This document shows, piece by piece, positions 22,691-34,472 of a stretch of DNA of 64,000 nt. The notes beneath the pieces are model-generated. The model saw nothing but the letters and a program-made list of their open reading frames with translations, did no database searches and was not told the origin of the DNA. A program made the translations under genes and the position numbers. Where the stretch lies: assembly GCF_027595985.1 (NCBI RefSeq), contig NC_073303.1, positions 184,121,470 to 184,185,469 on the forward strand. Reading direction: 5' to 3'. This stretch comes from Sorex araneus (lineage: Eukaryota; Chordata; Mammalia; Eulipotyphla; Soricidae). Each line of letters opens with the position of its first letter. The first letter of the stretch is position 1.

Positions 22691-23036
22691 ACAGAAAATT
22701 TAACAAAAGCTTTTCTGGCTTTCAGGAGCCCTGGAGAAAATTACTCTGATAAACACCAGTGATTGTTGCATTTAGATAGATGGGTGGTTTCAGGAAAGCA
22801 GGCAGAAGTTGCTAGCGAGAGTGCATTGCTCTGTGCAGTGAACTAGTGAACGCTAAAACCTTACTCAAATACATTCCATTAGCCTCATAACATGTATATC
22901 TCTATTGCCATCACTATATTTAACTTATTTTTTTCATTGTAGTTTAAGTGTCCTAGTTACAATAGGGATAATGCTTGTTTTTTTAATGAAGAGAAATAGT
23001 TTTATGTCAAGAGATGTGAGAGGTGGAAAAGGGCTG

Positions 23037-23038
23037 GG

Positions 23039-23096
<58 letters not shown>
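23037..23096. repeat. (GATA)n microsatellite
   Basis: About 15 perfect gata units. Confidence 0.97.
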
Positions 23097-23097
<1 letters not shown>

Positions 23098-23199
23098 GAA
23101 ATATGGGTTTTGAAAGGAAGTCATATACTTTCTCCAGACTATCTTGATGTAGATTTCTATTTAATATAAGTCCAGAGCTTATGAGTACAGCTTATATGA

Positions 23200-23345
23200 G
23201 TACAGCTTATAGGGCGCTTGCCTTGCTCTTGGCTTGCTTATCCATGTTGGATTCTAAGCATCCTGTATGATTCCGAATCTCCACTGCCAGAAGTGATCCC
23301 TGAGCACAGAGCCAGGGATAAGCCAGAAATAAACACCACTAAGTA
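23200..23345 (+). mobile_element. Diverged SINE, poly(A)-tailed class
   Basis: 'gggcgcttgccttgctc', 'catcctgtatgattcc' and 'tccctgagcacagagccaggg' on the plus strand. A local 'gagtacagcttata' duplication lies at its start. Confidence 0.75.
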
Positions 23346-23429
23346 CAGTTCTGAAACATAAAATAAAAACAAAAAGTTACTCTGAGTATTCTTGTCACAA
23401 GGAAAGCATGAACTCTTGACAGCCCTGCT

Positions 23430-23548
23430 ATATCTATATATCTATATCATCTATATCTATATCTATATACACATATGCATATATACATATATACACACAT
23501 ATACATATATGTGTGTATATGTGAATATATATACATATGTGTATATAT
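23430..23548. repeat. Compound (TA)/(TATC)/(TG) microsatellite, left part
   Basis: Alternating pyrimidine-purine repeats. The SINE at 23549 appears to have landed inside this tract, which resumes at 23804. Confidence 0.9.
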
Positions 23549-23802
23549 GGACTGGAGCAATAGCACAGCATGTAGGGCGTTTACCTTGCACATGGCCGAC
23601 CCTGGTTCAATTCCTCTGTCCTTCTCAGAGAGAACCCCGCAAGCTACCGAGAGTATCCCACCCACAGGACAGAGCCTCGCAAGCTACCCATGGCATACTC
23701 GATATGCCAAAAGCAGTAACAAGTCCCACAATGGAGACAATACTAGTTACTGGTGCCTGCTCAGGCAAATCAATGAACAACGGGACGACAGTGCTACAGT
23801 TA
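23549..23802 (+). mobile_element. SINE with RTE-type tail, inside a microsatellite
   Basis: A complete plus-strand copy from ggactggagcaatagcac to gacgacagtgctacag. A short internal duplication (actagttactgg) alters the RTE-like 3' segment. Microsatellite lies on both sides. Confidence 0.93.
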
Positions 23803-23803
23803 A

Positions 23804-23836
<33 letters not shown>

Positions 23837-23838
23837 TG

Positions 23839-23884
<46 letters not shown>
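23804..23884. repeat. (TA)n-(TG)n microsatellite, right part
   Basis: About 14 TA units, mixed steps, then about 20 TG units. Confidence 0.95.
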
Positions 23885-23886
<2 letters not shown>

Positions 23887-24448
23887 ACTTAAGTTCTCCT
23901 GCAATTTCTTTTTGGAAGGAAGGGTCCATCCTTCTCTGGGTGGTGCCTCAATTTCTTCTTTATAATTTTGTTGCAAAGATTTATATATAAATATATATGT
24001 GTGTATATATAATTATTATACTTTCACTATATTTTAAGTAACTTAGACACGAGTTTCTTAATTATCTGTCCCCAAATCATGCCAAATTCTAGGAATTTAT
24101 TGCTCTGAAAAAGTTTTACTTTCCGTCACTAAAATTTTTAAATTTTTAGAAAGAGTTTGAGGGCTTCAATTCACCTTTTATATTGTTGTCATGTTATTTT
24201 CCAATTTTTTTTCACTTAAACACAGAAGAGTCAGAACTTTCCCTAAACCTGTCAGCAAGAGTTTTTACTTCACTGATGCAGCTGTTCCATTTTGACATAA
24301 GACCTATTCAATTTTTGAAAGAGGTGTCACTCTCAGAAGTCAAAAATATAAAGGGAGATTTAACATCCCTGGTGTCATCATGCCAAAGAGTCACACATTC
24401 ATTCTGATCAAGAAAGATATTTTCAGTTTGAAAGCAAAGCTTCCTTTT
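23885..24448. other. Unclassified AT-rich sequence
   Basis: No supported gene or repeat. Confidence 0.5.
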
Positions 24449-24540
24449 ACTGGGAATATGGTTTTGTGGTAGTGAACACACCTCATAGTGTGAGGTCCTG
24501 GGTTTTCTATCTAAGAACCATTAAAAAAAATTAAAAAGCA
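24449..24540 (+). mobile_element. Short tRNA-derived SINE (ID-like)
   Basis: 'tgggaatatggttttgtggtag', 'acacctcatagtgtgaggtc' and 'ctgggttttctat', followed by an A-rich end, resemble a short tRNA-Ala-like SINE distinct from the main shrew family. The copy at 47955-48042 is similar. Confidence 0.6.
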
Positions 24541-25526
24541 ATAACAACTAGAATTAAAATGTCTTATTTTTCAATTAAGATTTTGTGTGATTTTTTTATT
24601 AACTGTAATGTTTTACTATTAATCCAAAGAAAATGTTTCAATGATTATAGCAATAGTTTTCCAAATACATAAAAGACTGAAAAAGTTTTAAAATTGTTTA
24701 CTAAGACGTCTACACTAAATTAAACACACTGGCTTAAGCTACATCTGAGGGAAGAATGAAATGGAATGGAGACTATAAAAATGCAGAAGCCAAGTATATC
24801 ATGAGTGATTAATGATAATGGTGATATAGATAAGACTTTCGGTCATAAACACACAACTGAGCTTAGGAAATACAACAAAGGGTAATTAGATTAAACTGAG
24901 TTATAAACAATGAGCATGTAAAAAAGATACCAAAAATAACAGATTTTGATATGATACTTGTATTGCTGAAAGCATAAATTGTTGCCTAAATGGAAAGACT
25001 GCTATGATTTAAGTACTTTTGAAGCAGAAAACTCATTTAGTTATTTTATGAGATAAAGACACTCATTGTAAATCATCCCTACATTTGTATGAGGGCAAAA
25101 TAAATTGCCATGATAAAATCAGGCTGATTTAAAGTACACTTCTTTAATAGCACTGGAAAAATTTAAAGTGTCTTGTGTCTTAGATCAAGGCTAAACCAAA
25201 ATCTCTTTCACATAACATTATTTGTGCATAAACGCATGCATGGCACATGCGTGACGAGCAAAAACACACACAGACACACACAAACACAGAATTTAAATTT
25301 GAGCTCAAAATTTCTTTAAGTTCTTTGTAAAGAAAATTTGTATAATATATAAAATGTTACACATATTTTCAAATTATAATAAAGCAAATATGCATAAAAA
25401 TGTTTACTGGCTTTGAAATGATTCAAGGACATGATTTTTTACCTGACATAAATATAAACATAACAGTTCCTCCTCAAAATAAAGTTTTCATATCCTTTTC
25501 CATAAACCAGTTTACCTGAGGAAACT
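24541..25526. other. Unclassified AT-rich sequence
   Basis: No supported gene or repeat. A short CA-rich patch lies at about 25265-25290. Confidence 0.5.
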
Positions 25527-25690
25527 TTTTGTTTTGTTCTGGGGTCACACCCCATAGTGCTCAGGGCTTACTCCTGACTTTATGCTCAGGGAACATTTCT
25601 TGCAATGCTCAAGGAATTACACGTGGTACTAGTGATTTGAAGCAAAATTGGCTAATGCAACTGCCTTATCTCCTGTACTGCTTCTCCAGC
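25527..25690 (-). mobile_element. SINE, poly(A)-tailed class
   Basis: 'ggggtcacaccccatagtgctcagggc', 'atgctcaggg' and 'ctgtactgcttctccagc' give the reverse-strand order with moderate divergence. Confidence 0.85.
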
Positions 25691-26971
25691 TTCTACTTTA
25701 GGAAATTTTAACTTAAATTCAGTAGTTAAGTTTGTATTTTAGCAAAATATTTCAAAGTTACAATGACAATTAAAACTATTTTTGAAACTTAAAGATTTAG
25801 AAAATAATCTAGACTTTATACCCATATTTTCTGAAGAATGAAATACTAAAAATCATCTCAGGATATTAGAAAAGTTTATATTTCTAAAATGAGTAATTCA
25901 TTGTTTGAACCCTGCATTTGTAGTGAAATTAACTGTTATAATAGTAGAGTAAAGGTCAGTATAAACTGATTTGCAACAAAGCCTTAGACTAACGAATAAC
26001 ATGACTAGCAAATAAACATTTTTTTCTGAAGCTCGAATAGGACCAACTGTTTTGCCCTACTTTGGAATCATTGAAAAGGTCAAATGAAATGTTACTCAAT
26101 GGAATAAATCTATGTTCTGTATTTATATATAAACCATTTCACATTTTATATTTTATCACAGCATATATTTTCTACTACTTTAGGTTAAATATATAAAATC
26201 GATTCATTTTTCTATGTATCTATAGGCACATATATATATATATATGCAATTGCATGAGTCATTTCATGTGCATTTTTATCAGTTCATCAACAGTCATAAT
26301 TTGGTTTTGAACTTTGATATTCTGATAAAATTCAGGTTTTATAACATTATAATTTTCAATCATTGCACATGATTATATTTCTCAAAATTTAAATAAGTAG
26401 GGTTATATGTAATTTCACTTTATCAGAAGCTTCTATGCCTTTGAATTACTCTTTATCCTTAATCATCTCTTTTCCAACACCCAAGTGCACGGGCTTTGAA
26501 GGTTTGCATGTAAGCATTGCCTGTATCCCTGCCGTCCTGAGGGGGGTTGTGACAGCAGGACACCGAGGACAGCCCAGATGTTTCCTCCATTTCTGTTCTG
26601 TCTCAAGAGACAGTTCAGATACAGACTTTATATCCTTTAAATCTGTTCTAGCCAAATAAACTCACCTGCACACAACATCTGGTTGGTTATCTTGGTCTCT
26701 GAGGTCCCTCTAGTGCCATCTTTTCCATTCCTCCTTTTGCAATCCATGGGTTTGGAACAATTTCTAGTACTCGTTTTGCTTTACATTTTGAACTTATGTG
26801 ACATCTCAGCATTTTCTATATGGTTTAATAATATGTTTCATTATGTTTACTGCACACATAGACTTCCAGGTTTTCCAGTTTTTTTTTTTTTCTTCTCAGA
26901 CTATCAGAACTCTCTCCTTGTCACATACAAAGTATTAACAGAGCCAATTTGGTTTAACTGAATAGAATGCT
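25691..26971. other. Unclassified sequence, GC-richer at 26480-26720
   Basis: Overlapping frames of 74 codons (plus, from about 26435) and 69 codons (minus) lie in a slightly GC-richer patch. Neither shows a recognisable domain, and both are compatible with chance. No repeat hallmarks seen. Confidence 0.45.
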
Positions 26972-27166
26972 AAGGGTTCTTTTTTTTCTGTTTTGTTTTT
27001 TGATTTTTTTGAGTCACACCCGATTATGCTCAGGGATTACTCCTGGCTCTACATTCAGGAATTACTGCTGGTGGTGCTCGAAGGACCACACGGGATACTG
27101 GGGATTGAACCCGGGTTGACTGCATGCAAGGCAAATGCCTACACGCTGGACTATAGCTCCAGTCCC
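26972..27166 (-). mobile_element. SINE, poly(A)-tailed class
   Basis: T tract, gagtcacacccgattatgctc, ggattgaacccgggttgac and ctatagctccag. The 9-bp target duplication tagaatgct is at 26963-26971 and 27167-27175. Confidence 0.93.
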
Positions 27167-27489
27167 TAGAATGCTGGTTTACACAAACATTGTTAAACAA
27201 ACTTATGTAAAAATTACGATGCATAGTTTTATAATACAATGAAATAATGACACATATATGTCATTAACTGATATACTGTGAGTTTTTTTATTGTATCAAT
27301 GAACATGATTTTAAGTGTAGTCATATAAGTTGCACTCTTTTTATTTAATTTCTTTTGATGCCCTGTTTCTTGATCAACCGGACTAGTAATTCAATACAAG
27401 AGCCCAAATGTCTTGACATTCAGGGTCTGTGGTACCAGAGATAACACAGGACAGTCTGGTATTTCTCAAGTAAGAGAATATAAGGTGTC

Positions 27490-27545
27490 AGTAATTGAGG
27501 CCACTTACATGCAAAGGAAGTAATTTAACCCTGTACTCTCTCCCT
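27490..27545 (-). mobile_element. SINE head fragment
   Basis: 'cttacatgcaaaggaag' followed by 'ctgtactctctccctgacccc' resembles the complement of the tRNA-like head. Low confidence. Confidence 0.45.
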
Positions 27546-27559
27546 GACCCCTAAACTTG

Positions 27560-28420
27560 CATTTAGAGGGTCATCTTCTACAGTGTTTCTTTTATAATTT
27601 ATATTTTGTAAATTTTATTTTCTTGAGAAATAAAGTGTGTAACTTTGAAAACTACACCTTCACATATATAATTGTAATAGTTACATAAGAAAAATAGCAC
27701 ATTGGGCTACAGAGTGCCAGGGATCAAAAATATTATTCAATAGTATCACTATATAATATTTAATACATGCATTAATCACTCCGTGCATTTAAAGTATCTT
27801 TTGTGCCTGTTATGGTAGAGTCTGGTAAGTTAAAATGTATATTGATTTGTACGCATAAAACACTATGCATATTTTCAGACTGAATTTGTATTAGAGAACT
27901 TGTTCACGGGGAATGCATTGCATTCTAGTTCTGCTATATTTGGATGGATGCATCTCTTCATTAATATCCAATAGGAAAATAAAAACACACTGCTACCACA
28001 CAATAAGGTAATGAACAGCATAAATAGTTTATATAACTTCTGCTGTGCATCATCTAACCAATAACTATCCACAGAATATATGAAAATGTAATATTGCAGT
28101 TTTTAAAATAAATGTTTATATGAAGGCAATTATTTTCTGCTCTCATGTATTATGTGAATTTTTAGTGCTGTCATATTTCATTTTTGCTTGCTTTAATATT
28201 CAATAATAATTTTTTGGATTATTATTATTCCTTTTAACCATGACTTTTCTTGGTTGCTGCTTATTTTCATAGTGTGCTATAACCTTATTTGGAATTGTTA
28301 TACTATTGGAAACCTTTTCATTTTTGAAATTAATTTTTATTGCTTTGGATACAATACTCATTATGTTATATTCTAAACAAACTGTGTTTAAAAGTTTTCA
28401 TCAGTAACTCTACCAAAAAT
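27560..28420. other. Unclassified AT-rich sequence
   Basis: No supported gene or repeat. Confidence 0.5.
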
Positions 28421-28586
28421 AGCACTGTCATAGTACTGTCATCGTGTTCTTCATCAATTTGCTTGAGCGGGCACCAGTAACTTTTCCATTGTGAGACTTT
28501 TTGTTACTGTTTTTGTCACAAAAAATTATATTGAATATGCCACGAGGAGCTTTCCAGGCTCTGCAGAGGAGCTTGCCAGGCTCTGC
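28421..28586 (-). mobile_element. SINE with RTE-type tail, 5'-truncated
   Basis: The tail and RTE-like 3' segment are present at the left (agcactgtcatagtactgtc, tttgcttgagcgggcacc). The right side ends in a duplicated 'gaggagctt.ccaggctctgc' unit, and the tRNA-like head is missing. Confidence 0.88.
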
Positions 28587-29302
28587 TGAAAAATATCAGT
28601 AAAAAAAATCTTGTTTTTCTTGATTCTTCTTAATTTTCTCTAAAAAGCAATTAAAGACAAAATGTTTGCTCCTTCCTAAATGGAAATGAGTTAGGTAAAT
28701 GACCAATCCAAGTATAAAAAAACTATCTAAGTTATTAAAATATAGCAAGTAAACTTCCTTGTCGATATAAGTTAATATGTTCATTATTCAAAAGAGTTAC
28801 TATGTTAAGATATGCTCAAAACAGTTCAAATATGTCCAAAAAAGTTAATATGTGAAATCCTTTAAAAGAAATGAGTAATGAAAAGGGAAACTCTTTGGAA
28901 TCTAAAACTAACTGGAGTCATGAAAATCTAAGATGGAGAGCCACTGAGTGATGACTCCTAGCTCCATTATTCACTCACTCATTATCATACTTTTCACACC
29001 AAAATCTTACTCTCCTACACCATGACAGGTTACCTCTGCAATGGCAATACCCAGAAGTCACCAAGTATGGTCAAACTCTGATGGTTCATTGGCTCTTCAG
29101 AATCTCTACCTCAGAGATATCTTCCTTGAAATACCATCAACAGTCCACCTTTGTTTATTTATACTATCTAAATTTTGATAGAACATGAAAAATTTGTAAG
29201 TGGCAGTGTTTCCAACACTGAGTGTGCTTGCCATCTGATTCTTGAGTGTGTACTCTTTTTTTAATAAACATTTTGCTGTCTTTGACTCTTGCTTGAATTC
29301 CT
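28587..29302. other. Unclassified AT-rich sequence
   Basis: No supported gene or repeat. Local near-repeats such as 'aaagttaatatgt' occur around 28790-28855. Confidence 0.5.
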
Positions 29303-29484
29303 TTATTTTTTTTGGTTGTTGTTTATTTTGTTTTGTTTTAAGTCATGCCCAGTGATACATAGACTTACTCCTGGCTCTGTGCTCAGGGATAACATCTATT
29401 AGGACATGAGGGTTCATATGGGTACAGGAGATCAAACCTGAATTGGCTATGTGAACCATCCCCACTGTGCTATCTCTCCAGTCC
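29303..29484 (-). mobile_element. SINE, poly(A)-tailed class
   Basis: T-rich start, 'agtcatgcccagtgatacatag', 'tcctggctctgtgctcaggg' and 'gtgctatctctccagtcc'. Confidence 0.88.
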
Positions 29485-29592
29485 AATTATGATTCAATGC
29501 CTAATGTAGCATATGAATCAATGCTTGATAATGTAGTGTGGCCCCAACGGGATTCTTTCTGCTATAGTAATATGTGCTGAGGAAATTTATGG

Positions 29593-29837
29593 GCTGGAGT
29601 GATAGTACAGCAGTAAGGCGTTTGCCTTGCATGCGGCCAACCTGGGTTTGATTCCTCCACTGCTCTCGGAGACCCTAGCAAGCTACCAAGAGTATCTCAC
29701 TCACATGGCAGAGCCTGGCAAGCTACCTGTGGCATATTCGATATGCCAAAAACAGTAACAACAAGTCTCACAATGGGGATGCTACTGGTGCCTGCTTGAG
29801 CAAACCGATGAGCAACAGGATGATAGTGACAGTGACA
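29593..29837 (+). mobile_element. SINE with RTE-type tail
   Basis: A complete plus-strand copy ending in gatagtgacagtgaca. The perfect 14-bp target duplication gaggaaatttatgg is at 29579-29592 and 29838-29851. Its agtgac tail repeats differ from the acagtgct type seen in other copies. Confidence 0.96.
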
Positions 29838-30399
29838 GAGGAAATTTATGGTTAATTCTTCTTTTAAGAATTCATGTAATATTTCCATCAAAAAATTGGT
29901 GAAAAATACTTTTTTTCTTGCTATTTTTTTTCTTTCTTGCTTGCTTTCCTCCATTGACTTTACCACCTTCTGGAAACAATATCTCCTTGATTTTCCTTCT
30001 TTATAAATTTGCAATTACATGCTAACTATACTAAGATGATTTTTTATATCAACTTTTAAAAAGTTAATAATTTGGTTGTATCCAAAATGTTTTATTTTCT
30101 TTCCTTAAAAATAATCTTCTACCACAATCCACAAAGTACTGAGAGGAAAACAATGCAGAATGTTCCAAGATTTGGACTTAATGGTATTTTCAATGATGTT
30201 TCCCTGATAAACATGGTAGAAACAAGAATCCAGAATTGTAACAATATTAAATTAAATATATTCTGCTTAGCTAAAGAAAGTTGGCTAAAATTAAAGGGAA
30301 TACAATTGAATTGGAAAATACTAGCATCCAATACCTCATATAAACAGTACATCCAAACACAGAAAACATTAGTGAAGATGAAAACAGTAAACCCAATAA

Positions 30400-31190
30400 C
30401 CATATACAAATTTTGGGAAAAATTAAGTACACACTTCTCTGGAGGATGCAGACAAATGGTGATCAGTTGGCATATGAAAAAGTGTGTGTCATCATGTCTT
30501 TTAGTCTCAGAAAAATTTAAATTAATATGTTAATGAAAGATCACCAAACACCAGAGACAAAAGCACATAATCAAAAAGCTAGCCCTACATGAATTGGAGG
30601 AAATGTGGAGCAAAGGGAATTTACATGCACTTTGTAGGAAATATTGTCTTGTCTGGTTTGGAAAATATGGAGATTTCTCAAAAAAATGAAGGATAGATTT
30701 TCCCATATGATCCTACAATGCCTCTGCTTGGTGTCTAGCCTGAGATCATAGATTAAACAGATCATTTAAAATATATGTACACCCAAAGCAATTAACATAA
30801 CAGACAGGATACCAAAATTATTCAATTCAATGAAAGAAGAGTGTGTAATGATGTTATATTGTGATATATTTGCACAATGGAATACTATAAAGCCACAATA
30901 AATGATGCAATCATGCAATTTGTTTTGATATGCATGGAACCAAAAGAATTATGTTTGTTGAAGTAAGCCAGAAGGAATACCATATTTTCACTAATATTTA
31001 ATAAATATTAACTAATAAATATTAACTAATAAACAAATACCATATTTTTTCACTAATATTTAATAAATAGAATAATATGCCTGAGTAATGGAAGTTATCT
31101 AACATAGGTAAAACATAGGTTCTTGAAGATGGGCCAGGGAGAGAAATGGAGTGGGAAAATGAGCTAAGGTACTTTGGAAGTAAAGGAAGT
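30400..31190 (+). mobile_element. Old L1, ORF2 end and 3' UTR
   Basis: The plus strand carries the mammalian L1 order: 'acttctctggaggatgcagaca', 'ggcatatgaaaaagtg', 'tcccatatgatcctacaatgcc', 'gcacaatggaatactataaag', 'aatcatgcaatttg' and 'aagccagaaggaataccat'. Stops and indels are dense. A local duplication of the 'cactaatatttaataaata' unit lies at about 30990-31070. The 153-codon frame starting near 30072 overlaps its beginning; only its last third looks L1-derived. Confidence 0.85.
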
Positions 31191-31225
31191 GTAAGAATTG
31201 TAAGTAAATTGTAAAGTGAGTGTAA

Positions 31226-31263
31226 GACTTATTGTTACTGTTTTTGGCATATCCAATATGCAT
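31226..31263 (-). mobile_element. Fragment of an RTE-tailed SINE body
   Basis: 'gacttattgttactgttttt' plus 'ggcatatccaatatgcat' is identical to the body of the copy at 32637. No head or tail is present. Confidence 0.7.
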
Positions 31264-32603
31264 GTTTGGGGCTCTCTATATAACAGAACAACTGGACGCA
31301 ACACTGCTACCCATGTGGGAATCAAAATGCAATAATAACACTTAGGAGACATATTGGGGGATGGAGGGAGAACTTGGAGAGTCAATATTAAGAGGGTTGA
31401 AGTCACTGATGGTGTGACTGGAAATTGAAATTGTATATCTGAAACTCATTATCAACAAGTATAGAAATCATAGTCTAAGTTATAAAAAAGAAATTAGAAA
31501 GAAATAAAATGATCTAATCTTTTCAAAAGGTTGTATGTTGATTTCATTCTAATTGCTCACCTGCTCCCAAACATTCATACTCAGCAACTTTAGTGTTTCT
31601 CTCATACCACACACTACCCCTTGAGAGATGAGGTTTAATCTGAACATTGTAGCCTTCAGATAATTTCCATTAACTGGCTTTTGCTTTTCTTTCTCATGTT
31701 AATTACTACTAATGTTCTTCCTACAGAATAGTCACTTTGGCTAAACTCTTCTTCATGGTGTTTTCTTGATTCTGACAGCTGCAACTTCACTGTTGATCTT
31801 TGTTCACAGGTTTCCACTAGAGAAATTGGGAGAGATAAAAGTGAGGAAAAACATCAAAAGAATGGAGCATCAATAGGTGAAGGAGAAATGCTATTGCCAG
31901 GCAGAAAACTTTCTACTGAACAAACATTCTTATTTGAAATCACATATAAATTGACTATTTATTTCTGTGGGGAAAGTTCTTAAATTCAGATACTTCCTAA
32001 AATTTTACTCCCGTTAATTGTCTGTAAAAAAGTGTAAGTTATTGTGACAAACTACATTTTCACGTAGCAATTCTCAGGAAAAACACAATGCCTAAATAGA
32101 AGTAGTTTCTTGGACTCTGAGATTGGAGATAAAAAGGTGATATCCTAAGAAGTTATCAAGTCATATAACCAAACAACAGTAGATTGACTTCAATTATATT
32201 GATAGGAGCAAGCATTTGTAATCAGAAATTTTAGAGGTGATTAGAGAATGTAGGCATGAACTCAGCACCAAATAGATCTTGCTAAATGTGAAAGCTCAAA
32301 ATGGCAACTGTAATATTTCTTTTCCTATTTGACTTATAAGATGGAATTCCAGATATTCCTTCCATAAAGCTTTGGATGTGATTTCTAAATAAATATTGAA
32401 AGCACATACAGTTTTTAGTACACCAAACTATTAGACAACAAAGGAGGATCACAAATATCAATTTTATTTTACACTTATTACCTTAGATTTCTTGAACACA
32501 TTTAGTGTAATAATTACAGAATATTAGAAAATTCTTATGGATAATTCATTTTTTCATATGGACATATGTGATTTAAACCTATTTTAAAATCATGAAGTCA
32601 TAT
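31264..32603. other. Unclassified AT-rich sequence
   Basis: The first part (31264-31500) may be the decayed L1 3' UTR ('attgggggatggagggag', 'ctgaaactcattatcaac'). The rest shows nothing that I can support. Confidence 0.5.
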
Positions 32604-32801
32604 TCGAGCAGGCACCAGTAACATCTCTCATTGAGAGACTTATTGTTACTGTTTTTGGCATATCCAATATGCACGGGTAGCTTGCCAGGCTCTGCTGCAT
32701 GGGCTCGATACTCTCGGTAGCTTGCCAGGCTCTCAAAGAGGGGTGGAGGAATCGAACTCGGGTTGGCTGCATGAAAGGCAAACGCCTAACTGCTGTGCTC
32801 A
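32604..32801 (-). mobile_element. SINE with RTE-type body, tail end missing
   Basis: The head and body are well preserved (gaatcgaactcgggttggctg at the right; ggcatatccaatatgcacgg inside). The left end stops at 'cgagcaggcacc' without the usual final segment and tail repeats. Confidence 0.9.
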
Positions 32802-32864
32802 AAAATTCATAAAATCAAGAGTTATCCAAGATTACATTATATACTTTGCCATAGCAATAGCATA

Positions 32865-34193
32865 TATATGTACACACACACACACACACATATATATATA
32901 CATATATATATAATTATTATTGAATCACCGTTAGAACTGTTACTAAGCTTTCAGGTTTAAGTCTCAATCATACAATGATCAAACACCCATCCCTTCACCA
33001 GTGCACATGTTCCATCACCAAGAACCCCAGTATACCTCCCATTCCACCCCCACCCTGCCTGTGTGGCAGATAATTTTCACTTTACTCTCTCTTTACTTTG
33101 ATTGCATTCAATTTTTGACAGAAGCCCCACTATTATTATTTGGAATTTTCCCCCAACAATCAGACCTGCCAAAAAGGCATTTGTTTTCCATTGCTGATAA
33201 TGAAAAGCATATGATGTCACACGGCTGCGCGGTTGTGGAATTCTGGTATTTTAGTAATTTAGTCCAGAGCTATTACTGCCAGCACCCACTGTGTTCCAAG
33301 ATTGGTTTGTGTGCCTCTGGGATCAGGAGTGGAGGAACTGTTCATGGGCAGCTGCTCAGGGTCTCGTCTGGGTGGATAGGAGGGCCAGTTCTGCCCCCTC
33401 ATCACAAGATTTCCCACGCACCCCATCACCGAAAACTCGTACCTCTCTGTCCAATTGTCTTAGAAAGGTGTCAGTCCCCATGCTGCCGCAAAGGGGAAAA
33501 GGCTGAGGGACAAAACCCCTTCCCCTCCCGGGGTGGCACGGTGCAGTAGCTTAGTTCATAGTCCAGGAGCATTACTGCCAGCAGCTGCTGCATTCCGAGA
33601 TTGGTTTGTGTGCCTCTGGGATCATGGCCATTCAGAGGCAGAGGAGCCATTCTTGAGCATTTTGTTTTGTTTTGTTTTGTTTTTTGTATATCTGGAAAGG
33701 TCTTACACAGCTGAATGGTTTGGAGAAATAGTCCTGGTCCCCACATACTGCAGCCATGTTTATAGAAGCTCATGTCCTCTGAGATTCCATCTGGAGAAAG
33801 CAGATGCACCTGCTCTATCTGGGGCACCCCGGTATTATCGGCTTGGTTTGGGGTCTGGAGCATTCTCTGGTGTTGTGATGCCCACCAGCTAGGATTCTTC
33901 ACTGCTGAGTGTGGCAAGATGGCGCCGAGGGTGAGTTGAGGGCGTGACTTCCAGGGTCAGCAGCGGGCTGGAAGCTGGGAAGGATCTGCTCGGTTCCAAT
34001 ACCCCCATGAGGTTTGGATAAATAGTCTTGGTCCATACATACTGGAGCCATGGTTACCAGGATTCCATCTGAAGAAGGTGGGGAGACTGTACTTGCTCTC
34101 TCTGGGGCACCCCAGTGTTATTGGCATGGTTTGGGGTCCAGAGCATTCTCTGGTGTTGTGGCGCCCGCTGGCCAGGATTCTTCACTGCTGAGT
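32865..34193 (-). mobile_element. Composite L1-tail retroposon, long form with tandem 5' units
   Basis: This insertion is bounded by an 11-bp duplication, gcaatagcata, at 32854-32864 and 34194-34204. Read on the minus strand it starts with two tandem units of about 285 bp (each with ctcagcagtgaagaatcct and gagaatgctc, plus the 'agtatgt..ggacca' block). Two related segments about 300 bp apart follow (gatcccagaggcacacaaac at about 33632 and 33332). A 3' part shared with 37069-37596 and 57183-57805 comes next (gattgttgggggaaaattcc), ending in an L1-like terminus (ggtgattcaata). The A-rich tail has become a (TA)n/(TG)n microsatellite (32870-32915). The long frames inside (for example about 33001-33549) show no domain. 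No reverse transcriptase is present, so it is non-autonomous; L1 is the likely driver. Confidence 0.82.
32870..32915. repeat. (CA)n/(TA)n microsatellite at a retroposon tail
   Basis: Lies exactly between the target duplication and the retroposon 3' end. It probably grew from the poly(A) tail. Confidence 0.9.
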
Positions 34194-34234
34194 GCAATAG
34201 CATAGTTTTGACAAGTATTAATTGCAACATAAAA

Positions 34235-34472
34235 GTAGCACTATAGCACTGTCGTCCTGTTGTTCATCGATTTGCTTGAGCGGCACCAGTAACGTCTCCA
34301 TTGTGAAGCTTGTTACTGTTTTTGACATATCAAATACAACTTGGGTAGCTTGCTGTGTGGGTGGGATACTCTTGGTAGCTTGCCGAACTCTCCGAGAGGG
34401 GCAGAAGAATCGAACCCGGGTCAGCTGCATGCTAGGCAAACACCCTACCTGCTATGCTATCGCTCCAGTCCG
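34235..34472 (-). mobile_element. SINE with RTE-type tail
   Basis: A complete reverse-strand copy (gtagcactatagcactgtcg at left, ctatcgctccagtcc at right) flanked by acataaaa at 34227-34234 and 34473-34480. It lacks about 14 bp in the middle of the body. Confidence 0.94.

Noticed and set aside
22461-22706. Lys/Glu-rich and Phe/Leu/Ser-rich frames
   Set aside because: Direct translation of the (GAAA)n microsatellite and its complement.
23392-23990. Reading frames of 166-171 codons
   Set aside because: They run through (TA)n/(TG)n microsatellites and a SINE. The Tyr/Ile/Val-rich peptide is a repeat artefact.
26435-26661. Overlapping 74- and 69-codon frames as a small gene or exon
   Set aside because: Both strands are open in the same GC-richer patch, with no domain, splice context or initiation context that I can defend.
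30072-30533. 153-codon plus-strand frame as a possible gene
   Set aside because: The last third is decayed L1 ORF2. The rest has no recognisable domain and lies in AT-rich DNA.
33001-33549. 182-codon plus-strand reading frame
   Set aside because: It lies antisense inside the composite retroposon at 32865-34193. It shows no domain and simply reflects GC-rich repeat sequence.
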